64,000 bases of DNA, taken from positions 1,612,001 to 1,676,000 of the forward strand of contig NZ_CP108055.1 of the NCBI RefSeq assembly GCF_036174265.1. Reading direction: 5' to 3'. The position numbers were made by a program, and so were the translations under genes. The notes beneath the pieces were generated by a model. That model did not search any database. It was given only the letters and a program-made list of their open reading frames with translations, and was not told where the DNA came from. Numbering within the stretch: the stretch's first letter is position 1; each line of letters starts with the position of its first letter. Below, in pieces: positions 50,816 through 59,916 of this stretch. The DNA is from Streptomyces sp. NBC_00285. GTDB taxonomy: Bacteria; Actinomycetota; Actinomycetes; Streptomycetales; Streptomycetaceae.

Positions 50816-51562
50816 TCACTTCTGCTGTGCGAGCCAGTCGGCGAACTTCGTCTCGGCCCGGCGGGCGTCCGAAGCGGGCAGGAGGGTGTCGTCCTCCAGC
50901 GGGGCGCCCCAGTACGTCGCCTGCGCGTCCGTGACGATCTTGCGCGGGTCGTTCAGGGCGGTCAGCCCCATGCGGATGAACTCCTCCAGCTGGAACACCT
51001 CGGGGCCACCGACCTCCACCACGCCGCCCACCGGTGCGCCGACCGCGGTGTGGGCGACGGCCGCCGCCACGTCGTCGGAGACGATGGGCTGGATCCTGGC
51101 GTCGGGCAGACGCACGGTGTCACCGTCGGTGACCCCGTCGGCGAGACCCTTCGCGAACTCGAAGAACTGGGTGGCGTGGACGATGGAGTAGGGGTTGCCT
51201 GACGCCTTGATCAGGTCTTCCTGGACCTGCTTGGCCCGGAAGTAGCCGCTGCCCTGGAGGCGGTCGGTGCCGACCACGGACAGCGCCACGTGATGCGCCA
51301 CACCGGCCTCGGACTCGGCCTTCAGCAGGTTGGTCGTCGAGGTGCGGAAGAAGTCCATGACGGCCTCGTCCTCGAACGAGGGCGAGTTCGACACGTCGAC
51401 CACCACCGACGCACCCTGCAGGACCTCGGCCAGCCCCTCGCCCGTCAGCGTGTTGACGCCGGTGTTCGGCGACGCCGCGACCGCCTCGTGCCCGTGCTCG
51501 CCGAGCCCGGCGACCACCTTCGAGCCGATGAGCCCGGTTCCACCGATCACTACGACCTTCAT
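50816..51562 (-). CDS. NmrA-like NAD(P)-binding protein 1
   Basis: A 248-residue Rossmann protein of the atypical short-chain dehydrogenase (NmrA/epimerase-like) group. The dinucleotide loop is [15 protein letters not shown], then VVVDVSNSPSFEDEAVMDFF, HHVALSVVGTDRL, and a Tyr-x-x-x-Lys-like GYFRAKQVQEDLI. ATG 51562 has AAGGA eight bases upstream. It is a paralogue of the protein at 58488-59225. Members sense NADPH/NADP or reduce quinones (compare NmrA, QOR2). Its ECF-type promoter fits the known link of ECF41 factors with epimerase/oxidoreductase genes. Confidence 0.87.
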   Translation of the reverse strand: MKVVVIGGTGLIGSKVVAGLGEHGHEAVAASPNTGVNTLTGEGLAEVLQGASVVVDVSNSPSFEDEAVMDFFRTSTTNLLKAESEAGVAHHVALSVVGTDRLQGSGYFRAKQVQEDLIKASGNPYSIVHATQFFEFAKGLADGVTDGDTVRLPDARIQPIVSDDVAAAVAHTAVGAPVGGVVEVGGPEVFQLEEFIRMGLTALNDPRKIVTDAQATYWGAPLEDDTLLPASDARRAETKFADWLAQQK

Positions 51563-51605
51563 GAGGGAATTCCTTTCGGGTTTTCCTGATGCCTGTATCA
51601 GTAGA

Positions 51606-51632
51606 GACCGGGCACCGGATCTTTTTGTGACA
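51606..51632 (-). promoter_or_regulatory. ECF41-type promoter for NmrA-like protein 1
   Basis: TGTCACA (51632-51626), 16 bases, GGTC (51609-51606), 43 bases before ATG 51562. Confidence 0.72.
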
Positions 51633-51636
51633 CGTT

Positions 51637-53367
51637 CTATTCGACGAGTTTTCCCGTGGTCGACACGTCCTCCATGAGGGAGGAAATCTCCTCAGGGACG
51701 GCCGGAATGCTTTCGCGGGTGACGCCCTCCGTCGGGGACCACACGAGATTCACCCGCAGAGCGGAATCCAGACCGGGGTAGTCGCTGCGGTTGTGGCAGC
51801 CACGCGTCTCGCGGCGCTCCAGTGCCGATTCGAGGGTGGCCCGGGCCGCGAGCGCGGCTGACTTGAGGTCGAAGGCGTGCGCGAGATCCTGGTAGCCGGC
51901 GATGTCCGGGTGGATGCCGACGTCCTGCACCCTCTTCTCGATCGCCGCGAGTTCCGCCAGTCCCGCGCGCAGGCCGTCCTCGTCGCGTACGACACCCGCG
52001 TGCTCGGTCATGGTGTTGCGGATGGCGCGTTGCAGGGCACGCACGTTCTCCGGCCCGTCGGCGGCGAGAAGGTCGTCGATCTCCGCACGGGCCTCCGCGA
52101 CGGCCGGCGCCGACCGCGGCTGCGCCTCCAGGGACCGCGCATACGCGGCGGCGGCCTGTCCGGTGAGCCGGCCGAACACCAGCAGCTCGATGAGGCTGTT
52201 CCCGCCGAGACGGTTGGCGCCGTGCAGCCCGCTCGACGCCTCACCGATGGCGTACAGGCCGCGTACGTCGGTGCTGTGGTCCTCCGGGCGTACCCACACC
52301 CCGCCCATCGAGTAGTGCGCGGTGGGCGCTATCTCGATCGGTTCTCGGGTGATGTCGAGCATCTGCAGGTCCAGCAGGGTCTGGTAGACGCGGGGCAGCC
52401 GCGTCATGATCGTCCGCCGGGGCAGGTGCGAGACGTCGAGCCACACACCTCCCTTGGGCGTGCCGCGGCCCTCCTTGATCTCCGTGTACGCGGCAAGAGC
52501 CACGCGGTCGCGGGTGGACAGCTCCATGCGCTCGGGGTCGTAGCGGGCCATGAAGCGTTCCCCGAGCGCGTTGCGCAGGATGCCGCCCTCGCCCCGGGCG
52601 GCCTCGCTGACCAAGGTGCCGGCCGCGTTCTCCGGCTCGATGATGCCGGACGGGTGGAACTGCACCAGCTCGGCGTCCCGCAGTCTGGCCCCGGCCTCCA
52701 CGGCCAGCCGGAAGGAGTCGCCCGTGTTCTCGTCGCGCCGCGAGGAGGTGCGCCGCCAGATGCGGGTGTGGCCGCCCGCCGCGAGGATCACGGCGTCGGC
52801 GTGGATCAGGTAGCGCCTGCCGCTGGTGAGGTCGAAGCCGTACGCGCCGAACACGGCGCCGTCGTGCACCAGCAGCCGGGTGATGTACACCCCCTCCAGC
52901 ACCGGAATGTCGAGCTGTTCGGCCCGCCTGATCAGCGTGCGCTGGATCTCCAGGCCGGTGTAGTCACCGGCGAAGGCGGTCCGCCGGAACTTGTGCGCGC
53001 CGAAGAAGCGCTGCGAGATCCGGCCGTCCTCCTCCCGCGCGAAGGCCATGCCGTAGCGCTCCAGGTCGTCGATGCCCCGGGCGGCGCCCTGGGTGACGAT
53101 CTCCACGGTGCGCGGATCGGCGAGGAGGTAGCTCTCCTTCAGGGTGTCGGCAGCGTGCTGCTGCCAGCTGTCCTCCGGGTCCATGGTGGCCAGTGCGGCG
53201 TTGATGCCGCCGGCCGCCAGTGCCGTATGGGCGTCCTCCTTGGGACGCTTGCCGACGGCGAGGACGTCGATGCCTGCCTCGGCCAGTTCGATCGCCGCGC
53301 GCAGACCGGCACCTCCGGTGCCGATCACCAGCACCATGGTGGCAAGACGTTGTTCGGTGACAGCCAC
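51637..53367 (-). CDS. Solitary SdhA/FrdA-like FAD-dependent flavoprotein
   Basis: A 576-residue flavoprotein of the succinate dehydrogenase/fumarate reductase/L-aspartate oxidase family. FAD binding: VIGTGGAGLRAAIELAEAG; covalent-FAD-type region HTALAAGGINAAL; active-site HPSGI with downstream RGEGGIL, and HYSMGGV; C-terminal GLYAIGEASSGLHGANRLGGNSLIELLVFGR. GTG 53367 has GGAG six bases upstream. No SdhB, C or D gene adjoins it, so it is either a soluble fumarate reductase/oxidase or borrows partners. In SdhA the flavin-attaching residue is His before T in S-H-T; here it is A-H-T, so attachment looks possible. ECF-type promoter upstream. Confidence 0.87.
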   Translation of the reverse strand: MAVTEQRLATMVLVIGTGGAGLRAAIELAEAGIDVLAVGKRPKEDAHTALAAGGINAALATMDPEDSWQQHAADTLKESYLLADPRTVEIVTQGAARGIDDLERYGMAFAREEDGRISQRFFGAHKFRRTAFAGDYTGLEIQRTLIRRAEQLDIPVLEGVYITRLLVHDGAVFGAYGFDLTSGRRYLIHADAVILAAGGHTRIWRRTSSRRDENTGDSFRLAVEAGARLRDAELVQFHPSGIIEPENAAGTLVSEAARGEGGILRNALGERFMARYDPERMELSTRDRVALAAYTEIKEGRGTPKGGVWLDVSHLPRRTIMTRLPRVYQTLLDLQMLDITREPIEIAPTAHYSMGGVWVRPEDHSTDVRGLYAIGEASSGLHGANRLGGNSLIELLVFGRLTGQAAAAYARSLEAQPRSAPAVAEARAEIDDLLAADGPENVRALQRAIRNTMTEHAGVVRDEDGLRAGLAELAAIEKRVQDVGIHPDIAGYQDLAHAFDLKSAALAARATLESALERRETRGCHNRSDYPGLDSALRVNLVWSPTEGVTRESIPAVPEEISSLMEDVSTTGKLVE

Positions 53368-53402
53368 GGTCCACTCCGATCGCTGGGGTCTTCATCCAGT
53401 AC

Positions 53403-53429
53403 GACCGGGCAGTCCCGCGATCTGTGACA
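53403..53429 (-). promoter_or_regulatory. ECF41-type promoter for the SdhA-like flavoprotein
   Basis: TGTCACA (53429-53423), 16 bases, GGTC (53406-53403), 35 bases before GTG 53367. Confidence 0.72.
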
Positions 53430-53443
53430 CTCCTGCCGTGGCT

Positions 53444-53941
53444 TCAGGGGGCCAGCGTGATGGTGGCCGGGGCGCCGTGCCAGGCCATCCTCGCGTAGGG
53501 GCACAGTGCGTCGGCCCGCCGCAGGAGCGGAGTGGCGACGTCGAGGGTGATCCCCGGCCAGCCGACGACCAGGTCGCTGTGCAGGACGTAACCACCGTCC
53601 TGCGGACTGCGGCCGAACGCCACGGTCGCCTCCACCGATATCGCGGCGGGGTCGAGCGCGGCCTGTCGTGCGACGAGGCTCAGCGCGCCGTGGAAACAGG
53701 CCGCGAACCCGGCGGCGAACAGCTGCTCGGGGTTGGTTCCCTGGCCGTCTCCGCCCAGTTCGGCGGGCAGGCGCAGATCGAGGTCGAGGACTCCGTCGTC
53801 CGAGCGTGCTCTTCCCGAGGCTCTCCCGTGCGCCGCCGCTCCGCCGGTCACGGTGACCGTCGTGGTGTAAAGGGGCGCGAAGGACTCCCCGTCGAAGTCC
53901 CGCTCGGTGGACAGGTCCGGCGGCTGGGTCGGTTCGGTCAT
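53444..53941 (-). CDS. Ohr/OsmC-family peroxidase
   Basis: A 165-residue OsmC-superfamily protein closest in layout to Ohr, the organic hydroperoxide reductase. It starts PLYTTTVTVTGG, has RLPAELGGDGQGTNPEQLFAAGFAACFHGALSLVARQ with the first redox cysteine in AACF, and ADALCPYARMAWHG with the second. Two cysteines in these positions form the thiol/disulphide pair that reduces organic peroxides. ATG 53941 has GAGG eight bases upstream. An N-terminal extension of about 20 residues is non-conserved. ECF-type promoter upstream. Confidence 0.88.
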   Translation of the reverse strand: MTEPTQPPDLSTERDFDGESFAPLYTTTVTVTGGAAAHGRASGRARSDDGVLDLDLRLPAELGGDGQGTNPEQLFAAGFAACFHGALSLVARQAALDPAAISVEATVAFGRSPQDGGYVLHSDLVVGWPGITLDVATPLLRRADALCPYARMAWHGAPATITLAP

Positions 53942-53980
53942 CGAGCGCGCCTCTGTGTGTGGGGTCTCGGACCACTGGTT

Positions 53981-54007
53981 GACCGACGAGGGCCCGGTGG
54001 TGTGACG
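53981..54007 (-). promoter_or_regulatory. ECF41-type promoter for Ohr/OsmC
   Basis: CGTCACA (54007-54001; one change from TGTCACA), 16 bases, GGTC (53984-53981), 39 bases before ATG 53941. Confidence 0.6.
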
Positions 54008-54018
54008 ACCCGGCCCGT

Positions 54019-54933
54019 TCAGCGACCCAGCGATGCCACGTAAGGTGCCAGTTTCTCCGGATTCATGACCCACATGGCCCGTTCGATGCCGCGTTCCGAG
54101 ATGTCGAGGGTCAGCAGGACCACGGCGGTCCCGCCGTCCGAGACGAGGGCGGCCGGCCCGCCGTTGGCCTCGACCCACTCGATCTCCTTGTGCGGCCAGA
54201 AGCGCGGGCCGAAGGCGGCGAGGTACCTGGAGACGTGCACCAGGCCGGCGACCGGAATCCGGGACGCCCCGCGCAGCCCGTTCCCGTCGGTGTAGCTGAC
54301 GACGTCCTCGGTGAGGATGTCCTCCAGCACAGCCAGATCGCCGGTCTGTGCCGCGGCCAGGAACACCTCCATCAACCGTCGGTGCTCGGTGGCGTCGACG
54401 GGCTTGCGGCGCTCCGAGGAGATGCGCTTGCGCGCGCGGCTCACCAGCTGGCGCGTGTTGGTCTCGCTGGTCTCCAGCATGTCGGCGATCTGCCGGTAGG
54501 GGTAGTCGAAGGCTTCGCGCAGCACATAGGCGGCCCGTTCCACGGGGTTCAGCCGCTCCAGGAGGAAGAGCACCGCCAGGTCGAGCGCCTCGGACCGTTC
54601 GGCGCCCAGCTGCGGGTCGGCGCGTGTGTCGATCGGCTCCGGCAGCCAGGGACCGGTGTACGACTCGCGCCGCACCCTGGCGGACTGGGCCAGGTTGATC
54701 GCCAGGCGGGCGGTGACGGTGGCCAGGAACGCCTTCGGGTCACGGACCACGCCACGGTCTGTGTGCTGCCAGCGCAGCCACGCCTCCTGGAGGACGTCCT
54801 CGGCCTCCGCGGTGCTGCCCAGTACGCGGTAGGCGATGCCGAAGAGCCGGGGCCGCACCGCCATGAACACCGTCGTCGCCTCGTCGAGGGAGTCCCAACC
54901 GGTGAGGGAGTCCGTGCCGTCCCTCATACCCAT
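54019..54933 (-). CDS. sigJ: ECF41/SigJ-type sigma factor with SnoaL-like domain (ECF4)
   Basis: A 304-residue ECF41 factor. Region 2: FMAVRPRLFGIAYRVLGSTAEAEDVLQEAWLRW; linker with WLPEP (GPWLPEPIDT); region 4: LNPVERAAYVLREAFDYPYRQIADMLETSETNTRQLVSRARKRI; SnoaL-like domain from about 185 (AAAQTGDLAVLEDILTEDVVSYTDGNGLRG). It is the most canonical of the four sigma genes here. Unlike ECF1 and ECF2 it has no recognisable ECF site in its own upstream region, so it may be the constitutively made member that starts the cascade. ATG 54933. Confidence 0.93.
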   Translation of the reverse strand: MGMRDGTDSLTGWDSLDEATTVFMAVRPRLFGIAYRVLGSTAEAEDVLQEAWLRWQHTDRGVVRDPKAFLATVTARLAINLAQSARVRRESYTGPWLPEPIDTRADPQLGAERSEALDLAVLFLLERLNPVERAAYVLREAFDYPYRQIADMLETSETNTRQLVSRARKRISSERRKPVDATEHRRLMEVFLAAAQTGDLAVLEDILTEDVVSYTDGNGLRGASRIPVAGLVHVSRYLAAFGPRFWPHKEIEWVEANGGPAALVSDGGTAVVLLTLDISERGIERAMWVMNPEKLAPYVASLGR

Positions 54934-55013
54934 GCGTGCCGCCTTCAGTTCCGACCCGTTCGCGCAAGCGCTCGCCCATGGTACTCAGGCGGGTCACGGC
55001 CGGGCGGAGCACG

Positions 55014-55781
55014 TCATGGCCGAGCCGGTCGGACGGCCAGTACGGACGCGTCCGGCCGTTCGGGCAGCGCGACGAAACCCTCCTCCTCCAGTTCCGCGAT
55101 CATCTCCGCACGGGAGGCAGGCCACATCCAGAACGTCTCGTCGTACCGACGCAGCACACGCCCGTCACCGCGCACCCAGTAGTCGAACCGCGCCCGGATC
55201 CGGTCCATGTCGGCCGACATCACCATGCGGCCCCCGTACTCGTGGCGGCCTACCGTCCGGGTCGGCAGCGCGTGGACGGTCCGGTGCCGCGGCAGGCGAG
55301 CCGGTGGGAGCTGGACGAGCAGCACCCCGGTGGGCACGAGCGCCTCGGCGACAGCCGGCCACAGCGCCCGGCGCGAGGCCGGATGCAGACAGGCAACGGT
55401 GTTGTGGCACACGGCGACGTCCGCGACCCCGTGCAGCGCCGCCTCGTCGAGCGCCTGCGGGTGCACGGTCACCCGCGCCGTGAGCTCCGCGCCCAGGGAC
55501 GCCAGACGCGTCATCAGCGGGGTGCGCATGGAACGGGCCGGTTCCACCGCGTGCACAGGAACGTGCGACTCCAGGAGGCTCATCAGCGTGATCCGCCCGG
55601 TGCCCGCACCGACGTCCAGCACACCGACCCGGGCCCTGCGGACGTCGTCGCCGTAGAGCGAGCGCACCCGAACCTCGTCCCGCTCCCCCTGCAGGACGTC
55701 GTAGAACTCCGCACTGATCGCGTAGGCGTCCTGATGCCGGCACCCGGGCGTATCGACCGGGGGCGCGTTCACGACGGTCAT
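55014..55781 (-). CDS. SAM-dependent class I methyltransferase
   Basis: A 255-residue methyltransferase. AdoMet binding motif I is [19 protein letters not shown], motif II around HAVEPARSM, and later [40 protein letters not shown]. The N-terminus [12 protein letters not shown] is typical of small-molecule methyltransferases. ATG 55781 overlaps the stop of the pyruvate dehydrogenase gene (ATGA); ATG 55790 is an alternative. It is last in the NmrA2-AceE operon. Substrate unknown. Confidence 0.85.
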   Translation of the reverse strand: MTVVNAPPVDTPGCRHQDAYAISAEFYDVLQGERDEVRVRSLYGDDVRRARVGVLDVGAGTGRITLMSLLESHVPVHAVEPARSMRTPLMTRLASLGAELTARVTVHPQALDEAALHGVADVAVCHNTVACLHPASRRALWPAVAEALVPTGVLLVQLPPARLPRHRTVHALPTRTVGRHEYGGRMVMSADMDRIRARFDYWVRGDGRVLRRYDETFWMWPASRAEMIAELEEEGFVALPERPDASVLAVRPARP

Positions 55782-58432
55782 CCGCGCCATCCGTACCACT
55801 CGCGTGCCTGTCCGACCGCCTCCGGGCTGACCGCGCCGACGCGCGCCAGCCGGTCCAGGGCGGCGACGACGATCGACTCGGCGTCCACCCGGAAGTAACG
55901 CCGTACGGCGTCCCGGGTGTCCGACAGCCCGAACCCGTCCGTGCCCAGCGATGAGTAGTCGTGACCGACCCACTGGCTGATCTGGTCGGGTACCTGCCGC
56001 ATCCAGTCGCTGACCGCCAGCACCGGTCCGGGCGCGTCCGCGAGCGCCGCCGTCACATGGGGGACGCGTTCCTCGCCCCGCAGCATCGCCCGGTCGGCGT
56101 CCAGCGCGTCGCGGCGCAGTTCCGTCCATGAGGTCACCGACCAGACGTCGGCGTGGACGCCCCACTGGGACAGCAGGAGCTCCTGCGCGGTCAGCGCCCA
56201 GTGGATGGCCGTACCGGAGGCCAGCAGCTGGATCCGTGGTTCTGTTCCGGCGGGTTCGGCCGCCTGCCGGAACCGGTAGATGCCTCGCAGGATGCCTTCC
56301 TCGACGCCGGGCCCGGCGGGCATCACCGGCTGCTCCTTGGGTTCGTTGTAGACCGTCAGGTAGTAGAAGACGTCCTCGGGCCGTTCGCCGTACATCCGGC
56401 GCAGCCCCTCCCGCACGATCACCGCGATCTCGTACGCGAACGCCGGGTCATAGGACACGGCGGCAGGGTTCGTGGAGGCCAGCAGATGGGAGTGCCCGTC
56501 GGCGTGCTGGAGCCCCTCCCCCGTCATCGTCGTACGGCCCGCCGTCGCCCCGATGACGAATCCGCGCCCCATCTGGTCGGCGAGCGCCCAGAACTGGTCG
56601 CCGGTGCGCTGGAAACCGAACATGGCGTAGAAGATGTAGAACGGGATCATGGGTTCGCCGTGGGTGGCGTACGAGGTCGCCGCGGCGGTGAACTCGGCCA
56701 TGGAACCGGCTTCGGTGATGCCCTCGTCGATCAACTGGCCGTTCCTGGCCTCCCGGTAGTAGAGCAGCTGGTCCGCGTCCACCGGTTCATAGGTCTGGCC
56801 GTCCGCCGAGTAGATCCCGGCCGTCGGGAACAGGGACTCCATGCCGAACGTGCGGGCCTCGTCGGGGATGATCGGCACCCAGCGCGGTCCCGTCTCCTGG
56901 TCGCGCATCAGGTCCTTGACCAGGCGGATCAGGGCCATGGTGGTCGCCACTTCCTGAAGGCCGAAGCCCTTCTCCAGGGTTTCGAACGGGCGGGCCGGCG
57001 GCTGCCTCAGGGGTTTCGGGACGACCCTGCGCACCGGGGCCGGGCCGCCCAGCGCCGCCCGCCGCTCACGCAGGTACCGCACCTCCTCCGAGTTCTCGCC
57101 CGGGTGCCAGTACGGCACCAGGTCGCCGCTCAACGCACTGTCGGGGATGGGGAGTTCGAGCAGGTCCCGCATCTCGCGGAACTGCGTCGTCGTCAGTTTC
57201 TTCATCTGGTGATTGGCGTTGCGCGACTCGAAGGCCGAGCCGAGCGTGTGGCCCTTGACCGTCTGCGCCAGGACGACCGTCGGCGTGCCCCGGTGCTCGA
57301 CGGCTGCCCGGTAGGCGGCGTAGACCTTGAGCGGTTCGTGCCCGCCTCTGGAGTTCCCGAACAACTCGGTCAGCCGGCTGTCGCTCAGCCCGGCGGCGAG
57401 ACCGGAGAGCGCGTCGCCGGTGAAGAAGTGTTCGCGGACGTACGTGGCGTCCCGGGCGGCGTACGTCTGCAGCTGGGCGTCGGGGACCTCGCCGAGGCGG
57501 CGGACCAGTGCGCCGGTGGTGTCCTGCCCCAGAACCGGGTCCCAGGCCTCGCCCCAGAGGGACTTGACCACGTGCCAGCCCGCACCGCGGAACCTGGCCT
57601 CGAGTTCCTGCACGATCTTGGAGTTCGACCGCACGGGCCCGTCCAGGCGCTGCAGGTTGCAGTTGACGACAAAGGTGAGGTTGTCGAGGCGCTCACGGGC
57701 GGCCAGTGCCAGCGCGGCCGTCGCTTCCGGCTCGTCCGTCTCACCGTCCCCGAGGAAGGCCCACACGCGCGATGCGGAGGTGTCCTTGATGCCCCGGGCG
57801 TGCAGATAGCGGTTGAACCGGGCCTGGTAGACGGCGGCGAGCGGACCGAGGCCCATGGACACGGTCGGGAACTCCCACAGCCACGGCAGCCGTCGGGGGT
57901 GCGGGTAGGAGGGCAGTCCATGGCCGTCGGCCTCGCGTCGGAAACCGTCCAACTGCGCCTCGCTCAGGCGCCCTTCGAGGAACACACGGGCGTAGATGCC
58001 CGGTGAGGCATGCCCCTGGAAGTACAGCTGGTCGCCCGAACCGTCTCTGTCCTTGCCCTGGAAGAAGTGATGGAACCCGATCTCGTACAGCCAGGCAGCC
58101 GAAGCGTAGGTGGAGATGTGGCCGCCGAGCCCGAAACGGGAGCCGCGGGTCACCATCGCCGCCGCGTTCCACCGGTTCAGGGCGGTGATCCTGGACTCCA
58201 TGGCGACGTCACCGGGAAAGGCCGGCTGCTGCGACGCCGGGATCGTGTTGATGTAGTCGGAGGTCAGGAGCCCCGGCAGGGACACGCCGGACCGGGCCGC
58301 GAACTCGTGCACACGTCGCATGAGGTACACGGCCCGTTCCGGGCCCGCGTGCCGCACCACGGCGTCGAGCGACTCCTGCCATTCGGCGGTCTCCTCGCTG
58401 TCCTGGTCGGGTAGTTGGTCGAGCTCACTCAT
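55778..58432 (-). CDS. aceE: Pyruvate dehydrogenase E1 component, homodimeric (AceE)
   Basis: An 884-residue thiamine-diphosphate enzyme that decarboxylates pyruvate and acetylates the lipoyl group of E2. The thiamine-binding motif is [34 protein letters not shown] (GDG to NCN), preceded by [22 protein letters not shown]. The transketolase C-domain includes [14 protein letters not shown] and [46 protein letters not shown] 58432 has AGGAAG five bases upstream and lies 55 bases after the NmrA-like gene 2 stop, so it probably shares that ECF promoter. No E2 or E3 gene is nearby. The main Streptomyces aceE is usually elsewhere, so this may be a stress paralogue. Confidence 0.95.
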   Translation of the reverse strand: MSELDQLPDQDSEETAEWQESLDAVVRHAGPERAVYLMRRVHEFAARSGVSLPGLLTSDYINTIPASQQPAFPGDVAMESRITALNRWNAAAMVTRGSRFGLGGHISTYASAAWLYEIGFHHFFQGKDRDGSGDQLYFQGHASPGIYARVFLEGRLSEAQLDGFRREADGHGLPSYPHPRRLPWLWEFPTVSMGLGPLAAVYQARFNRYLHARGIKDTSASRVWAFLGDGETDEPEATAALALAARERLDNLTFVVNCNLQRLDGPVRSNSKIVQELEARFRGAGWHVVKSLWGEAWDPVLGQDTTGALVRRLGEVPDAQLQTYAARDATYVREHFFTGDALSGLAAGLSDSRLTELFGNSRGGHEPLKVYAAYRAAVEHRGTPTVVLAQTVKGHTLGSAFESRNANHQMKKLTTTQFREMRDLLELPIPDSALSGDLVPYWHPGENSEEVRYLRERRAALGGPAPVRRVVPKPLRQPPARPFETLEKGFGLQEVATTMALIRLVKDLMRDQETGPRWVPIIPDEARTFGMESLFPTAGIYSADGQTYEPVDADQLLYYREARNGQLIDEGITEAGSMAEFTAAATSYATHGEPMIPFYIFYAMFGFQRTGDQFWALADQMGRGFVIGATAGRTTMTGEGLQHADGHSHLLASTNPAAVSYDPAFAYEIAVIVREGLRRMYGERPEDVFYYLTVYNEPKEQPVMPAGPGVEEGILRGIYRFRQAAEPAGTEPRIQLLASGTAIHWALTAQELLLSQWGVHADVWSVTSWTELRRDALDADRAMLRGEERVPHVTAALADAPGPVLAVSDWMRQVPDQISQWVGHDYSSLGTDGFGLSDTRDAVRRYFRVDAESIVVAALDRLARVGAVSPEAVGQAREWYGWRG

Positions 58433-58487
58433 GGCTGCTTCCTGTCGGGGCGTGGTGCGGGAAGTCGGTCGGGGGCTGACGAGGTCA

Positions 58488-59225
58488 TCACCGGGCGAGC
58501 CACTCGGAGAAGGTTTCGTGCCCCAGGTCGGCGTCCGCCCCGGGCAGCAGCGCCCGCTGTCCGAGCACCGCCCCGAAGAACGGGGTGTGGGCGTCGGAGA
58601 CCACGGCCCTCGGGTAGCCGCGCGCGGCCAGCAGTTTCGCGGTGAGGTCGTCGAGGCGGTACTCCTCGGGTCCTGCGACCTCCAGAACACCGAACAGCGG
58701 TACTCCCACGGCGACATGGGCGACCGCGGCGGCGACGTCGTCCGTCGACACGGGACGGATCAGGACGGGCGCGACATGGACGACGTCTCCGTACGTCGCC
58801 GCGCGCGACATGTACTCCACCGACTCGAAGAACGGCGTGGCACGCACGATCGAGTAGGGCATGGGCGAGCGCCGCACCTGCTCCTCCTGCAGCGCCTTCG
58901 CTCGGAAGTAACCCGCTCGCAGATGCTCGGCCCCCGCTATGGAAAGGATCACGTGATGTCCGGCGCCCGCCCTCGCCGCGGCCTCCAGCAGGTTGTGCGT
59001 CGCGGTGCCGAAGAACTCCAGGCTCTCCAGCTCCCCGCGGGAGGGCGTGTCGGTGACGTCCACCACGACATCGACGCCGCGCATGGCCTCGTCGAGACCC
59101 TTCCCGGTCGTGACGTCGACGCCCTCGCGGCGGGACACGCGCACGACCTCGCAACCGTGGTCCCGAAGCCTTGCCACCGTCCTGGAACCGATCAGACCGG
59201 TTCCTCCTGCTACAACGACTCGCAT
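58488..59225 (-). CDS. NmrA-like NAD(P)-binding protein 2
   Basis: A 245-residue Rossmann protein, paralogue of the one at 50816-51562: [15 protein letters not shown] at the N-terminus, [33 protein letters not shown] and [16 protein letters not shown] 59225 has GAAGGGG six bases upstream. It heads an apparent operon with aceE and the methyltransferase and has an ECF-type promoter 84 bases upstream. Likely reads or uses NAD(P)H; a quinone- or nucleotide-sensing role is inferred only from the family. Confidence 0.87.
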   Translation of the reverse strand: MRVVVAGGTGLIGSRTVARLRDHGCEVVRVSRREGVDVTTGKGLDEAMRGVDVVVDVTDTPSRGELESLEFFGTATHNLLEAAARAGAGHHVILSIAGAEHLRAGYFRAKALQEEQVRRSPMPYSIVRATPFFESVEYMSRAATYGDVVHVAPVLIRPVSTDDVAAAVAHVAVGVPLFGVLEVAGPEEYRLDDLTAKLLAARGYPRAVVSDAHTPFFGAVLGQRALLPGADADLGHETFSEWLAR

Positions 59226-59309
59226 TCCGGGCCCCTTCCCGTCGAGGGCTCGGCGGCCCCTGTGACGGCTTCGTCAGGTGGTGGTGATGTCGACCCCCAC
59301 ACCACCTAG

Positions 59310-59336
59310 GACAGGGCTCATGCCAACGGTGTGACA
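59310..59336 (-). promoter_or_regulatory. ECF41-type promoter for NmrA2-aceE-methyltransferase
   Basis: TGTCACA (59336-59330), 16 bases, TGTC (59313-59310), 84 bases before ATG 59225. Divergent with the next site. Confidence 0.62.
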
Positions 59337-59352
59337 CTGATGTGGTCGCGGG

Positions 59353-59379
59353 TGTCACAGATTCGTCCGGAGCCCGGTC
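59353..59379 (+). promoter_or_regulatory. ECF41-type promoter for cupin 2
   Basis: TGTCACA (59353-59359), 16 bases, GGTC (59376-59379), 56 bases before ATG 59436. Its -35 lies 16 bases from that of the divergent site. Confidence 0.72.
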
Positions 59380-59435
59380 ATCACTGGAGAGGGCCATGGC
59401 TTCCATGGCCCGGTGAATCCAAGGGAGGCCGACAC

Positions 59436-59879
59436 ATGTCGGAAAAGGACTCAGCGCAGGGGACCGGAGTGCAGACCCGGCCCGAGGGTTGGAAGACGGC
59501 GGCGAAAATGCTGCAGGACACCGCTCCGCTCACCGTCCCCGAGGGCGCGTCGGCGATGACCATCTTCGTCGAGTGGGAGCCCGGAGACCCGGGATCCCCG
59601 CCGCACCGCCACTCGGGACCTGCGTTCGGCTACGTCGTCGAGGGCGCCGTCCGTTTCGAGATGGAAGGCGAGCCCGAGCGCGTGGTCGAGGCGGGCGGGA
59701 CGTTCTGGGAGCCGGGCGGCGACGCGATCCACTACCAGGACGGCAACGCGCTGTCCGACGCGTGCACCCGGTTCGTCGTGACGATGCTGTGCGCGCCGGG
59801 CAAGCCCATGCTCGAACTGGTCGAGGAGGAGGAACTGGCCCAGCGGGCCCATCTCCGCGCCCCACGGCCCACCGACTGA
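59436..59879 (+). CDS. Small cupin-domain protein (cupin 2)
   Basis: A 147-residue cupin paralogous to cupin 1. Motif 1 is GSPPHRHSGPAFGYVVEGAVRFE and motif 2 FWEPGGDAIHYQDGN; both end RAPRPT plus one or two residues. ATG 59436 has AAGGGAGG seven bases upstream. It is divergent from NmrA-like gene 2 and followed by the DUF5134 gene. The two cupins sit under the same class of promoter, which argues for a shared stress role. Confidence 0.88.
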   Translation: MSEKDSAQGTGVQTRPEGWKTAAKMLQDTAPLTVPEGASAMTIFVEWEPGDPGSPPHRHSGPAFGYVVEGAVRFEMEGEPERVVEAGGTFWEPGGDAIHYQDGNALSDACTRFVVTMLCAPGKPMLELVEEEELAQRAHLRAPRPTD

Positions 59880-59916
59880 CCGCCGTACAGGGTCACTTCG
59901 GAACAAGCCCGTCCGC

